Shown: one piece after another, positions 24,460 through 30,718 of the stretch
Layout of the letters: each line of letters opens with the position of its first letter
How positions within the stretch are numbered: the first letter of the stretch is position 1
Virus record (IMG/VR): IMGVR_UViG_3300031976_000907
Span: 1-64,000 of that record
Length of the DNA: 64,000 bases
Reading direction: 5' to 3' (one strand)
Source: a virus
Notes under the pieces: generated by a model
The model's input: the letters and a program-made list of their open reading frames with translations, nothing else
The model's database searches: none
Told to the model about the DNA's origin: nothing
Position numbers and translations under genes: made by a program

Positions 24460-25352
24460 ACACCCTCCACTAGCTCTGGTTCAGCAAACTGAATCATCGC
24501 TTTTCTAAATGAATTACCTTGAGTGCTCACGTGATAGCCCTGAGCGTAGGTGCGACCACGTTTATCAACGCGGTGCGTTAGGTAAAACTCGTTACCTTGT
24601 TGGATTAGCTCCTTGTAGACTCGGTATGAGTCATTCACAAACTTCATCCACTGCTCACGTTGCTTACCATCTTTGAAATCACGCTTAGGCGTCTCTGAAA
24701 GGGTAGTCAGCAACTCAACATTCAAGGTAAGCGGTACTTGATTGAACTTATTGATACTGTCGAGGCAAATTTCACCTGTATGGAAGTTACCTTTACCCAG
24801 AATCATGCTTTCACGCTTGGTGAGATAGCCTGAGTCGTAATTACTGCGCACTTTGTTAGGTGGACAGATCATTGGAGGAAGGTATTGAGCCTGCATCATG
24901 TAACGACGCAGTTCTTCAGACAGATCGTAGTTCGATACAATGTAAAGCGAGGCAAACTTATCCTCTTTGATAATGTCCCAGACATCTGCTTCACACAGTA
25001 CAGCAAGTAGTTCACCCGCCATCTTTGCACCGTCACCTTTATCCGTCATACCAATGACAGAGGCGACTTCACCTACAACAGAGGTGTAAAGCTCAGGTAC
25101 TCTCTTTGGCACAACAACGTAGAAGATGTCATACACTAGCTCCAGCAAATCTGTCTTACGCTCAACAAACTCAGCTATGCGCTGGTTCTTTGAGTCGTAA
25201 TAGCTTTGGCTTACGTAATCTTGGATTAGATTGACGCACTCCAATGCCGAAGCGTGAAGCTCTGGGCACTCTGATATCTCCTGAATCAGTTTCTTCTTCA
25301 CAGCACGTTTGCTGTACATGTTCTCGATCTCGCGTTGGTTCTCTATGTGCAT
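24438..25352 (-). CDS. RNA polymerase II subunit 1 (N4 gp15-like), N-terminal part of a split T7-like RNAP
   Basis: 304 residues (N4 gp15 is about 270). It corresponds to the region before the catalytic palm of T7 RNAP: PPMICPPNKVRSNYDSGYL (about 160-178) matches the T7 VVPPKPW-GGGYW block and HRVDKRGRTYAQG (about 260-272) matches T7 DWRGRVY, ending about 25 residues later. The catalytic motifs are supplied by RNAP2. The ATG at 25352 has AGAGAGG upstream, but an overlapping frame from 25443 may encode a further N-terminal segment. Confidence 0.88.
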   Translation of the reverse strand: MHIENQREIENMYSKRAVKKKLIQEISECPELHASALECVNLIQDYVSQSYYDSKNQRIAEFVERKTDLLELVYDIFYVVVPKRVPELYTSVVGEVASVIGMTDKGDGAKMAGELLAVLCEADVWDIIKEDKFASLYIVSNYDLSEELRRYMMQAQYLPPMICPPNKVRSNYDSGYLTKRESMILGKGNFHTGEICLDSINKFNQVPLTLNVELLTTLSETPKRDFKDGKQREQWMKFVNDSYRVYKELIQQGNEFYLTHRVDKRGRTYAQGYHVSTQGNSFRKAMIQFAEPELVEGVCTNTTA

Positions 25353-25443
25353 TGCGCCATTCCTCTCTTAGAAACTGTTCTTCTTGCAGTTCAATACGAC
25401 CCCATTCGGCGTCTTCCCACTGCTCAATCAATGAATAAGGCAT
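25171..25443 (-). other. Overlapping upstream reading frame, possible out-of-frame N-terminus of RNAP1
   Basis: From ATG 25443, which has GGAG at 9 nt, a frame encodes MPYSLIEQWEDAEWGRIELQ and then QEEQFLREEWRNAHRE with normal phage codon use. After about residue 32 the product turns Cys/Arg-rich and unnatural, while the +1 frame (RNAP1) carries on with QREIENMYSKRAVKKKLIQ. Either the first 30 codons belong to RNAP1 through a +1 shift near 25336-25345, or there is a sequence error, or a short separate leader peptide exists. Confidence 0.45.
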
Positions 25444-25460
25444 CTGTCTGTGCTCCAAAA

Positions 25461-25485
25461 CAAAAGGGAGCCGAAGCTCCCTTTA
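25461..25485 (-). terminator. Intrinsic terminator closing the third early operon
   Basis: AAAGGGAGC-CGAA-GCTCCCTTT, nine base pairs, followed on the minus strand by TGTTTTGGAGC, which contains the ribosome binding site of the next frame. Confidence 0.8.
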
Positions 25486-25489
25486 TGGT

Positions 25490-25756
25490 TTATGCGAATG
25501 CCAGCTTAGGCGCTTCACTCTCTTCGTTAAGAAGATTAAGACTGACTTCGAACTTAGCGTTCTCAATCTGGTCAGCGTGCTCAACTAAGAAACGCTGGGT
25601 TTCACCAATACGACCACGTTTGTCACCGTACAGCGGAATACCACCAACCTGACGAGAACCGTCAGAAAGAACTACGTTCACGTTCAAGTAACCTACAACC
25701 TCAGAACGCTCTGAAGTGATAGAAGAAAGCTGTGCAGAAGGTTTACGAATAGCCAT
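25490..25756 (-). CDS. Early protein, 88 residues
   Basis: ATG 25756 chosen because GGAG lies 8 nt upstream; the frame extends to 25816 but would then overlap the promoter motif. Sequence MAIRKPSAQLSSITSERSEV, then a compact beta-rich body (VVGYLNVNVVLSDGSRQVGG). Sole gene of the third early operon, with a hairpin promoter candidate 40 bp upstream and a terminator right after. Function unknown. Confidence 0.68.
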   Translation of the reverse strand: MAIRKPSAQLSSITSERSEVVGYLNVNVVLSDGSRQVGGIPLYGDKRGRIGETQRFLVEHADQIENAKFEVSLNLLNEESEAPKLAFA

Positions 25757-25794
25757 GAGAATATCTCCGATAGTTAGAATAATTTGGGACGAAC

Positions 25795-25816
25795 CCACAC
25801 CTGCGCGACAGCGCAT
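25795..25816 (-). promoter_or_regulatory. Candidate early promoter 3 (hairpin type, virion RNAP)
   Basis: CCACACCTGCGCGACAGCGCAT on the plus (template) strand in two parts: CCACACCT, then hairpin TGCGC-GACA-GCGCA. Same layout as motifs at 26472 and 26899. Predicted leader to the ATG about 40 nt. N4 virion RNAP promoters are template-strand hairpins with a GC-closed small purine-rich loop. Confidence 0.6.
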
Positions 25817-25915
25817 TGCTTATAATTAAATCGAATTGATTGATCGAGAAAGGATCACTAAACTGCGGCGTTAGCTGCACCACCAGTGTTATGTTTAGTG
25901 AGTAGTGTTGTGTAT

Positions 25916-25937
25916 GGTAGAACCCCTGTGTTCTACC
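25916..25937. repeat. Inverted repeat in the early intergenic region
   Basis: GGTAGAAC-CCCTGT-GTTCTACC, eight perfect base pairs, 120 bp upstream of early promoter 3 and downstream of the second early operon terminator. No U-run on the minus strand. Role unknown. Confidence 0.5.
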
Positions 25938-25951
25938 GTATGTATATAGTT

Positions 25952-25971
25952 AAAAAGCTCCCGAAGGAGCT
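25952..25971 (-). terminator. Intrinsic terminator closing the second early operon
   Basis: AGCTCC-CGAA-GGAGCT followed on the minus strand by TTTTTAAC, 15 bp after the stop of the 30-residue membrane peptide. Confidence 0.85.
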
Positions 25972-25985
25972 AATTAATATATCGG

Positions 25986-26078
25986 TTAGGACCATGTAGA
26001 TAGTTCTAACAATATAGCGATAGTCCACACACCAAGGGTGAAGATGGTCAGTGGAAGCATTCGGTAGTTACCCATCAT
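25986..26078 (-). CDS. 30-residue membrane peptide, second early operon
   Basis: ATG 26078 preceded by AAGGAG at 7 nt. Product begins MMGNYRMLPLTIFTLGVWTI and continues hydrophobic, one predicted membrane segment. Last gene of the second early operon, before a terminator. The strong ribosome binding site and tight context argue it is real. A host-membrane or takeover role is a guess. Confidence 0.62.
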   Translation of the reverse strand: MMGNYRMLPLTIFTLGVWTIAILLELSTWS

Positions 26079-26089
26079 AATGAGACTCC

Positions 26090-26308
26090 TTAAGCAGCTG
26101 TTTGGTAGGCTTTAGACCATTGTTCATGAAGCTGGTCATAACGATACTCTTCGTTAGAACCCCCGTAGTTATCCATCTCGTAGTTAAGGCACTCGATATC
26201 GAGCATGATCTGCATTTGCTCATACGTATTAGGATCGTATGCGTCATAATGCTCACTGAGATGGAGATCGTTGTACATGTCTAAGATATGCGCTGGGTAA
26301 TCACACAT
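26090..26308 (-). CDS. Early acidic protein, 72 residues
   Basis: ATG 26308 has GGGAGG 9 nt upstream; a longer frame to 26338 lacks this. Very acidic and Tyr-rich: MCDYPAHILDMYNDLHLSEH ... LNYEMDNYGGSNEEYRYDQL. Possibly a DNA mimic or a protein-protein inhibitor from its charge. Its ATG overlaps the TGA of the preceding small gene. Function unknown. Confidence 0.65.
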   Translation of the reverse strand: MCDYPAHILDMYNDLHLSEHYDAYDPNTYEQMQIMLDIECLNYEMDNYGGSNEEYRYDQLHEQWSKAYQTAA

Positions 26309-26450
26309 TGTATAGATCCTCCCACTCGATAGAGTCACGGCTAAGTACCGTATCGATGTCGATGTTAATTAGTTCATCGTAATTAGAGACTTTAAATTCA
26401 ATTGAATTTTCATCAATGAATTCAGGTAATTGAACAGTTAATTCAAGCAT
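26301..26450 (-). CDS. Early acidic protein, 49 residues
   Basis: ATG 26450 with GGAGG at 7 nt. Product starts MLELTVQLPEFIDENSIEFK and is acidic throughout, ending WEDLYNV. First gene of the second early operon; its promoter candidate lies only 22 bp upstream. Overlaps the next gene by 8 bp. Unknown function. Confidence 0.65.
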   Translation of the reverse strand: MLELTVQLPEFIDENSIEFKVSNYDELINIDIDTVLSRDSIEWEDLYNV

Positions 26451-26471
26451 GGTAATTCCTCCGATTAGTTA

Positions 26472-26493
26472 CCTCACCTGAGCGACAGCTCTC
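26472..26493 (-). promoter_or_regulatory. Candidate early promoter 2 (hairpin type, virion RNAP)
   Basis: CCTCACCTGAGCGACAGCTC on the template strand: block CCTCACCT, then hairpin GAGC-GACA-GCTC. AGC-GACA-GCT resembles the N4 P2 hairpin core AGC-GGA-GCT in the same orientation relative to transcription. Predicted start about 22 nt before the first ATG. Confidence 0.62.
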
Positions 26494-26540
26494 TTACTTA
26501 TTAGAATGATCTATCTCTGATTGGTTGTGTTGTGTGAGCT

Positions 26541-26562
26541 TTAAACCCACCGAAGGTGGGTT
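26541..26562 (-). terminator. Intrinsic terminator closing the first early operon
   Basis: CCCACC-GAA-GGTGGG (or AACCCAC/GTGGGTT) followed by TTTAAAGC on the minus strand; overlaps the stop codon of the 30-residue peptide gene. Confidence 0.72.
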
Positions 26563-26653
26563 AGATGTAGCCTAGCGTTGCTGCTACTACAAGGGTAATG
26601 CCTGTGATGAGAGTGAGGACGTATGGTACGTCCTCCAGGAGAAGCTTAGTCAT
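26561..26653 (-). CDS. 30-residue membrane peptide, first early operon
   Basis: ATG 26653 lies inside the last codons of the 70-residue gene; AGGAG is 10 nt upstream. Product MTKLLLEDVPYVLTLITGIT then a hydrophobic stretch ending TLGYI: one membrane segment. It parallels the 30-residue peptide of the second operon in size, position and topology. Confidence 0.6.
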   Translation of the reverse strand: MTKLLLEDVPYVLTLITGITLVVAATLGYI

Positions 26654-26858
26654 CAAGACCAAGCTCCTTTGATAGATCGATGAGACGCTTACGAGTGCGT
26701 AGCTCATGCTCTTGATTCTCAGCACCTGCTTCACGCTCTACGATAGAGACGCCGTGATCAGTGGCTATTACCAATTTCTCTGTGGTATCCACAGCAAGAT
26801 TGAAAAGGTTTAGAAGCTTAAGAGTAGAAGACCAGAAAGCTGATAGTACTTCACGCAT
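26646..26858 (-). CDS. First early protein, 70 residues
   Basis: ATG 26858 with GGAGG at 8 nt. Amphipathic N-terminus (MREVLSAFWSSTLKLLNLFN) and a charged C-terminal helix (AENQEHELRTRKRLIDLSKE). Should be the first phage gene transcribed after infection, by position. Function unknown; may associate with membrane or host protein. Confidence 0.66.
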   Translation of the reverse strand: MREVLSAFWSSTLKLLNLFNLAVDTTEKLVIATDHGVSIVEREAGAENQEHELRTRKRLIDLSKELGLDD

Positions 26859-26898
26859 TGTTAATTCCTCCGAGGTTTGAATGCATTCGGCGAGATCG

Positions 26899-26920
26899 CC
26901 ATACCTAAGCGACAGCTAAC
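26899..26920 (-). promoter_or_regulatory. Candidate early promoter 1 (hairpin type, virion RNAP)
   Basis: CCATACCTAAGCGACAGCT on the template strand: block CCATACCT, then hairpin AGC-GACA-GCT. This is the outermost of three copies of the motif, 41 bp before the ATG of the first early gene. The stem is the shortest of the three (3 bp plus a distal pair). Confidence 0.6.
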
Positions 26921-27056
26921 GGTGGGTAGGGTAGTTGGAAATATTTCCAGATAAACGTATAGGGGGGGTAGTTCACCTGAAGTTGCTCTAAACACTACAG
27001 TAATGAACTCATCCTAATTTTTTAAAATCTGTAAAAAGTTGGTGTATAAATTTTGC

Positions 27057-27089
27057 ACAAAAAAAATCCCCGAACTTTCGAACGGGGAT
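27057..27089 (-). terminator. Terminator insulating the early region
   Basis: ATCCCCG ... CGGGGAT stem followed on the minus strand by a run of eight U after GGGGA. It would stop leftward transcripts entering from the late region. Confidence 0.8.
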
Positions 27090-27223
27090 AATCAACCATG
27101 AGAGTGAACCTACAAATATGTAAGCCAACGAGAGTTATATTACGTTGTGATCTAATAAAAACAATATTTATTTATATCGGTGCACTGGTATATTAAGCGC
27201 ATTACTTTGTTATTGGTTTTATT

Positions 27224-27931
27224 ATGTCTGACTTTACTGTCGATCAAATTCAAGCAGCCCTTCCTCCTTCTGTTAAAAAATCTGTGAATCAAGAAGTTAT
27301 AGATAATATAAATGCCTTGGTTCAAGATCCTGAGATGCGTGAAATATATCGTGAGAACTTAGTTTCTTATGTTCATGTATTACAGAACGGTAAGTTTAAA
27401 TTAACTAATTATTTAGACGCTGTGCGTTATGTTAGTTATAAATTGATGGGTGATACTAATATTGGGGCTTATACAAAAGCGTTCCCCGATAAAATACAGA
27501 GATTTGAGAAGCAGGGTGTAGCGAGTAAAGATATTGCGAGTTATGTCAGTGCTTATAATAAATCTAAGTTGGTTAATTTAATTTATGAGCAAACACTGGT
27601 TCCTTCTTGGGTATTAAACCAAGACTTATATCAGAAGGCGCTTAATGTGCAGGCAGAGTTAATGCTGACAGCTAAGAGTGAGAAGGTGCGCAGTGATGCT
27701 GCTAACTCGCTGCTGACGCAGCTCAAGCAGCCTGAGACACAGAAGGTGCAGTTGGATGTAGGTATTAAAGAGGACAAGACCATTGATGCTCTTAGAGCTT
27801 CTACGATGGAGCTAGTGGCACAGCAAAGGGCTATGTTACAGAGTGGTGCTATGCATGCCCAAGAGGTTGCTCATACGAAGTTAGTTGTTGATGCCGAGTA
27901 TGAGGATGTAAGTGATGCCAGTGGTTCTTGA
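27224..27931 (+). CDS. Putative terminase small subunit (N4 gp69-like)
   Basis: 235 residues, positioned directly upstream of the large terminase like N4 gp69. Helical, with a C-terminal part (LMLTAKSEKVRSDAANSLLT) similar in style to small terminases, and an acidic tail. No clear Shine-Dalgarno sequence before ATG 27224. Small terminase subunits recognise the packaging site. Assignment rests on position and size more than motifs. Confidence 0.6.
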   Translation: MSDFTVDQIQAALPPSVKKSVNQEVIDNINALVQDPEMREIYRENLVSYVHVLQNGKFKLTNYLDAVRYVSYKLMGDTNIGAYTKAFPDKIQRFEKQGVASKDIASYVSAYNKSKLVNLIYEQTLVPSWVLNQDLYQKALNVQAELMLTAKSEKVRSDAANSLLTQLKQPETQKVQLDVGIKEDKTIDALRASTMELVAQQRAMLQSGAMHAQEVAHTKLVVDAEYEDVSDASGS

Positions 27932-28061
27932 GTACCAAGCTATATTGTTGATGAGCTTGTTGATTGTAGCTGCCACACTAAGTGTGCTGGGCATGATGGG
28001 CATATTTATTGGGGTATTCCCTAGCTTTGATGACGAAGAGGATGACGATGAGCCTCAATGA
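27915..28061 (+). CDS. Small membrane protein overlapping both terminase genes
   Basis: 48 residues from ATG 27915, starting MPVVLEYQAILLMSLLIVAA, one membrane segment (about 8-34), then a very acidic tail FDDEEDDDEPQ. It overlaps the end of the small terminase by 17 bp and the start of the large terminase by 14 bp. The overlap at both sides and tidy membrane/acidic design support a real gene. Confidence 0.55.
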   Translation: MPVVLEYQAILLMSLLIVAATLSVLGMMGIFIGVFPSFDDEEDDDEPQ

Positions 28062-29640
28062 AGCCATGAAGGTTGAGGAATATCTCAATCAGACAGACTA
28101 CGGTGTTGATAAAGATTACGTTCCAAGTGACTTTGCACTGGAGTTTGTGACGTTTATTAAGCTGGTTAATGGTGCTGATGGTGAGGAGAACCTTACACCG
28201 TTAGTGCATTACAAGATGCTCGATACGATTACCAAGAATGGGACGAGGATTGCCAACCTGTGTCACCGTGGTATTGCTAAGACGACAGTAATGGGTGAGT
28301 ACTTGTTCTTGTATCTGGCAACGTACGGTGCGATTCCTGGTTTTGGTGGTGTAGATCTAGCGTTATACGTATCGGATTCTATCGAGAACGGTGTAAAGAA
28401 CATGCGTAAGAACCTTGAGTTCCGTTGGGAGAACTCAGAGTTTCTGAAACAGTACGTACCCTCCGCACGATTTACTGATATTCGCTGGGAATTTACGAAT
28501 GCTGATGGGCATACGTTTATTGTTAAGGGATATGGTGCAAAAACAGGTGTTCGTGGTGCCAAAGAGATGGGGCAACGTCCTACATTGGCGGTACTCGATG
28601 ACTTGATTAGCGATGAAGACGCACGAAGTGCGACTGTAATCGCTGCTATTGAAGATACTGTCTACAAAGCGGTGAACTTTGCACTACATCCACGTAAAAA
28701 TATGATTATTTGGAGTGGTACGCCGTTTAATGCGAAGGATCCACTGTATAAAGCGGTGGAATCTGGGGCTTGGGAGGTTAACGTCTTCCCGGTGTGTGAA
28801 CGATTCCCCTGTGAGCCGTCTGATTTCCGTGGATCATGGGCAGATCGCTTTACTTATGACTATGTTAAGGCGCAATACGACAGTGCCGTGAAGCTAGGTA
28901 AGGTTGATACGTTTAACCAAGAGCTTATGTTGCGGATTATGTCAGATGAAGATCGTCTGATTATGGATCACGACATCAGTTGGTATAAACGAGGTAGCGT
29001 TGTAAACAACAAAAACCTGTTCAACTTCTATATCACGACTGACTTTGCTACATCAGAGAAGACCAGTGCTGACTTTAGCGTAATAAGCGTATGGGCGTAC
29101 AACAACAACGGCGATTGGTTGTGGGTAGACGGTGTATGTAAGCGTCAGTTAATGGATGCCAACATCAACGATCTATTTAGATTGGCTCAAGAGTACCGAC
29201 CACAGCAAGTGGGTATCGAAGTCACTGGTCAGCAAGGTGGTTTTATACAATGGGTACAAGATCAAATGTTGCAGCGTAATATTTATTTTCCGTTGGCTTC
29301 AGAAGGTAATAACTCCCGCCCTGGTATTCGTCCGAATACTAATAAAATGGTTCGATTTAATACAATGGTTCCATTATTTAAAGCCAATAAAATATTTTTC
29401 CCGCAAGAATATAAAGAGAACCCAGTTATTATCGAAGCGCTCGATGAATTAACTTTGGCATCTCCTGCTGGTTTTAAATCTAAGCACGATGATTTTATCG
29501 ATACTATTTCAATGTTGAGTTCATTAATGCCTTGGAAACCTACTCAACACGGTAATTTAAAAAATAGTAGCGATGGCGATATTTGGGATGTGGATATTGA
29601 TACACAAGATGAAAACCGTATTACATCGTATATAGTTTAG
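28048..29640 (+). CDS. Terminase large subunit (N4 gp68-like)
   Basis: 530 residues from ATG 28048 (GAGG 6 nt upstream); the frame opens earlier at 28009 but without a ribosome binding site. ATPase: Walker A-like CHRGIAKTT (about 72-80) and Walker B LAVLDDL (about 180-186). Nuclease: TTDFATSEKTSADFS (about 330) and KHDDFID (about 480), the RNase H-fold acidic residues. Packages DNA into the prohead with the portal protein. Confidence 0.92.
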   Translation: MSLNEAMKVEEYLNQTDYGVDKDYVPSDFALEFVTFIKLVNGADGEENLTPLVHYKMLDTITKNGTRIANLCHRGIAKTTVMGEYLFLYLATYGAIPGFGGVDLALYVSDSIENGVKNMRKNLEFRWENSEFLKQYVPSARFTDIRWEFTNADGHTFIVKGYGAKTGVRGAKEMGQRPTLAVLDDLISDEDARSATVIAAIEDTVYKAVNFALHPRKNMIIWSGTPFNAKDPLYKAVESGAWEVNVFPVCERFPCEPSDFRGSWADRFTYDYVKAQYDSAVKLGKVDTFNQELMLRIMSDEDRLIMDHDISWYKRGSVVNNKNLFNFYITTDFATSEKTSADFSVISVWAYNNNGDWLWVDGVCKRQLMDANINDLFRLAQEYRPQQVGIEVTGQQGGFIQWVQDQMLQRNIYFPLASEGNNSRPGIRPNTNKMVRFNTMVPLFKANKIFFPQEYKENPVIIEALDELTLASPAGFKSKHDDFIDTISMLSSLMPWKPTQHGNLKNSSDGDIWDVDIDTQDENRITSYIV

Positions 29641-29655
29641 CAACGTAATCTATAC

Positions 29656-29690
29656 AATGAACCTCATATATTAACGCGTTGAGGTTCATT
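29656..29690 (+). promoter_or_regulatory. Perfect 11-bp inverted repeat covering the connector gene ribosome binding site
   Basis: AATGAACCTCA at 29656-29666 pairs exactly with TGAGGTTCATT at 29680-29690, loop 13 nt. The second arm contains the Shine-Dalgarno GAGG and abuts the ATG at 29691, so the folded RNA would hide the start. There is no U-run, so it is not a terminator. Confidence 0.7.
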
Positions 29691-30323
29691 ATGTTTTTGG
29701 CTGACATCTTTCAGTATTTATCACGAGGAGAACTCTCGCAGTTTGCCTTGGGTACTGAAAATAGTGGACGTGTTTCTGAAGATGATTATGAGCAGATTAT
29801 TACTCATATTAATCTTGGTCTAACAAACTTATTTTCTCGTCTGCCAATTAAACAAAAGCAGCAGATATTTACGCTTAAAGCAGCCCAAACTGAATATACA
29901 GTCGATTCAGATGTTTTACGTATCGAAGAAGTTTACTCAGAAGCCGGTAATAAATTCGCATTGAACGACTCATCAAACGATGAATCTCTGTTCACTCCAG
30001 CATTCAACACACTACAGGTTCCAAATCCAGTTGACGGTACACGTATCGCAGTTCTCTATCGCGCTAACCACGAGCGTATTCCCGCTAAACGAGGAATCGA
30101 TCCAAAGAGTGTGGTTGTCGATATGCCTGACATTCTGATTGAACCTTTACTAGCGTACGTCGTGAGCCGAGTGATGCAGAGCCGTGGAACGGCGGAAAGC
30201 ATCGGTGAGGCGAGCGCGTACATGCAGAAATACGAAATGCTTCTACAGCAGATTCAGTCTACTGGGCTGTACACCGCTGATATGCAAACCAATACCAAAT
30301 TGAGGGATAACGGATGGGTATAA
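29691..30323 (+). CDS. Head-tail connector protein (N4 gp67-like)
   Basis: 210 residues from ATG 29691, following terminase as N4 gp67 follows gp68. It has the style of podovirus connector/adaptor proteins: DYEQIITHINLGLTNLFSRL near residue 30, EYTVDSDVLRIEEVYSEAG near 75, then VVVDMPDILIEPLLAYVVSR near 150. It should form the ring under the portal. Its ribosome binding site is inside a perfect inverted repeat. Confidence 0.75.
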   Translation: MFLADIFQYLSRGELSQFALGTENSGRVSEDDYEQIITHINLGLTNLFSRLPIKQKQQIFTLKAAQTEYTVDSDVLRIEEVYSEAGNKFALNDSSNDESLFTPAFNTLQVPNPVDGTRIAVLYRANHERIPAKRGIDPKSVVVDMPDILIEPLLAYVVSRVMQSRGTAESIGEASAYMQKYEMLLQQIQSTGLYTADMQTNTKLRDNGWV

Positions 30324-30718
30324 CAAGTACCTTTACGTCTGCTGATAGCACCGCTACAGAGGCTACCGAATCTGCGTACGAAGCCATTGCTACCTACAAA
30401 TATGTACAAGGTGACACTGGCCCACAGATTCGTTTGACGTTTACAGATGAAGACACAGGCACAGTTACTGATCTGACTAATGCGACTGTAACGCTTCACT
30501 TCCGTGCACAGGGAACAACTACTGCATTGTTCTCACGTGAGCTATTTGTAAACGCTGATACTGCTACCAATGGTCAAGCCATCCTTGCATGGGATGCAGG
30601 TGATCTAGACCAACCAGCTGGTGTTTACGAAGGTGAGATCGAAGTTGTTCGTGCTTCAGGCATTCGTGAAACGTTGTACAACGTCTTGAAGTTCGAGATC
30701 CGAGCTGAATTCGCATGA
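30314..30718 (+). CDS. BppU-like tail/baseplate protein
   Basis: 134 residues. An Ig-like beta domain of the BppU N-terminal type is visible: GDTGPQIRLTFTDEDTG, VTLHFRAQG and AGVYEGEIEVV. GAGGG ribosome binding site; overlaps the connector gene end and the next start. Probably a tail or fibre attachment protein; a second copy of this fold is encoded at 45371-45706. Confidence 0.68.
   Translation: MGITSTFTSADSTATEATESAYEAIATYKYVQGDTGPQIRLTFTDEDTGTVTDLTNATVTLHFRAQGTTTALFSRELFVNADTATNGQAILAWDAGDLDQPAGVYEGEIEVVRASGIRETLYNVLKFEIRAEFA

Larger units (their letters stand above)
26859..27223. other. Divergent intergenic region between early (left) and late (right) genes
   Basis: 365 bp without a gene. 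Holds early promoter candidate 1 (26899-26920), a GGGGGGG run (26962-26968), an AT-rich block (27015-27060), a minus-strand terminator (27057-27089), a 15-nt sequence repeated at 42898-42912 (27098-27112) and, presumably, the late promoter for the terminase operon in the AT-rich 27140-27200 stretch. Confidence 0.7.

Noticed and set aside
26962-26968. Run of seven G as a sequencing artefact or phase-variable tract
   Set aside because: It lies in noncoding DNA with no gene whose frame it could switch; nothing further can be said.
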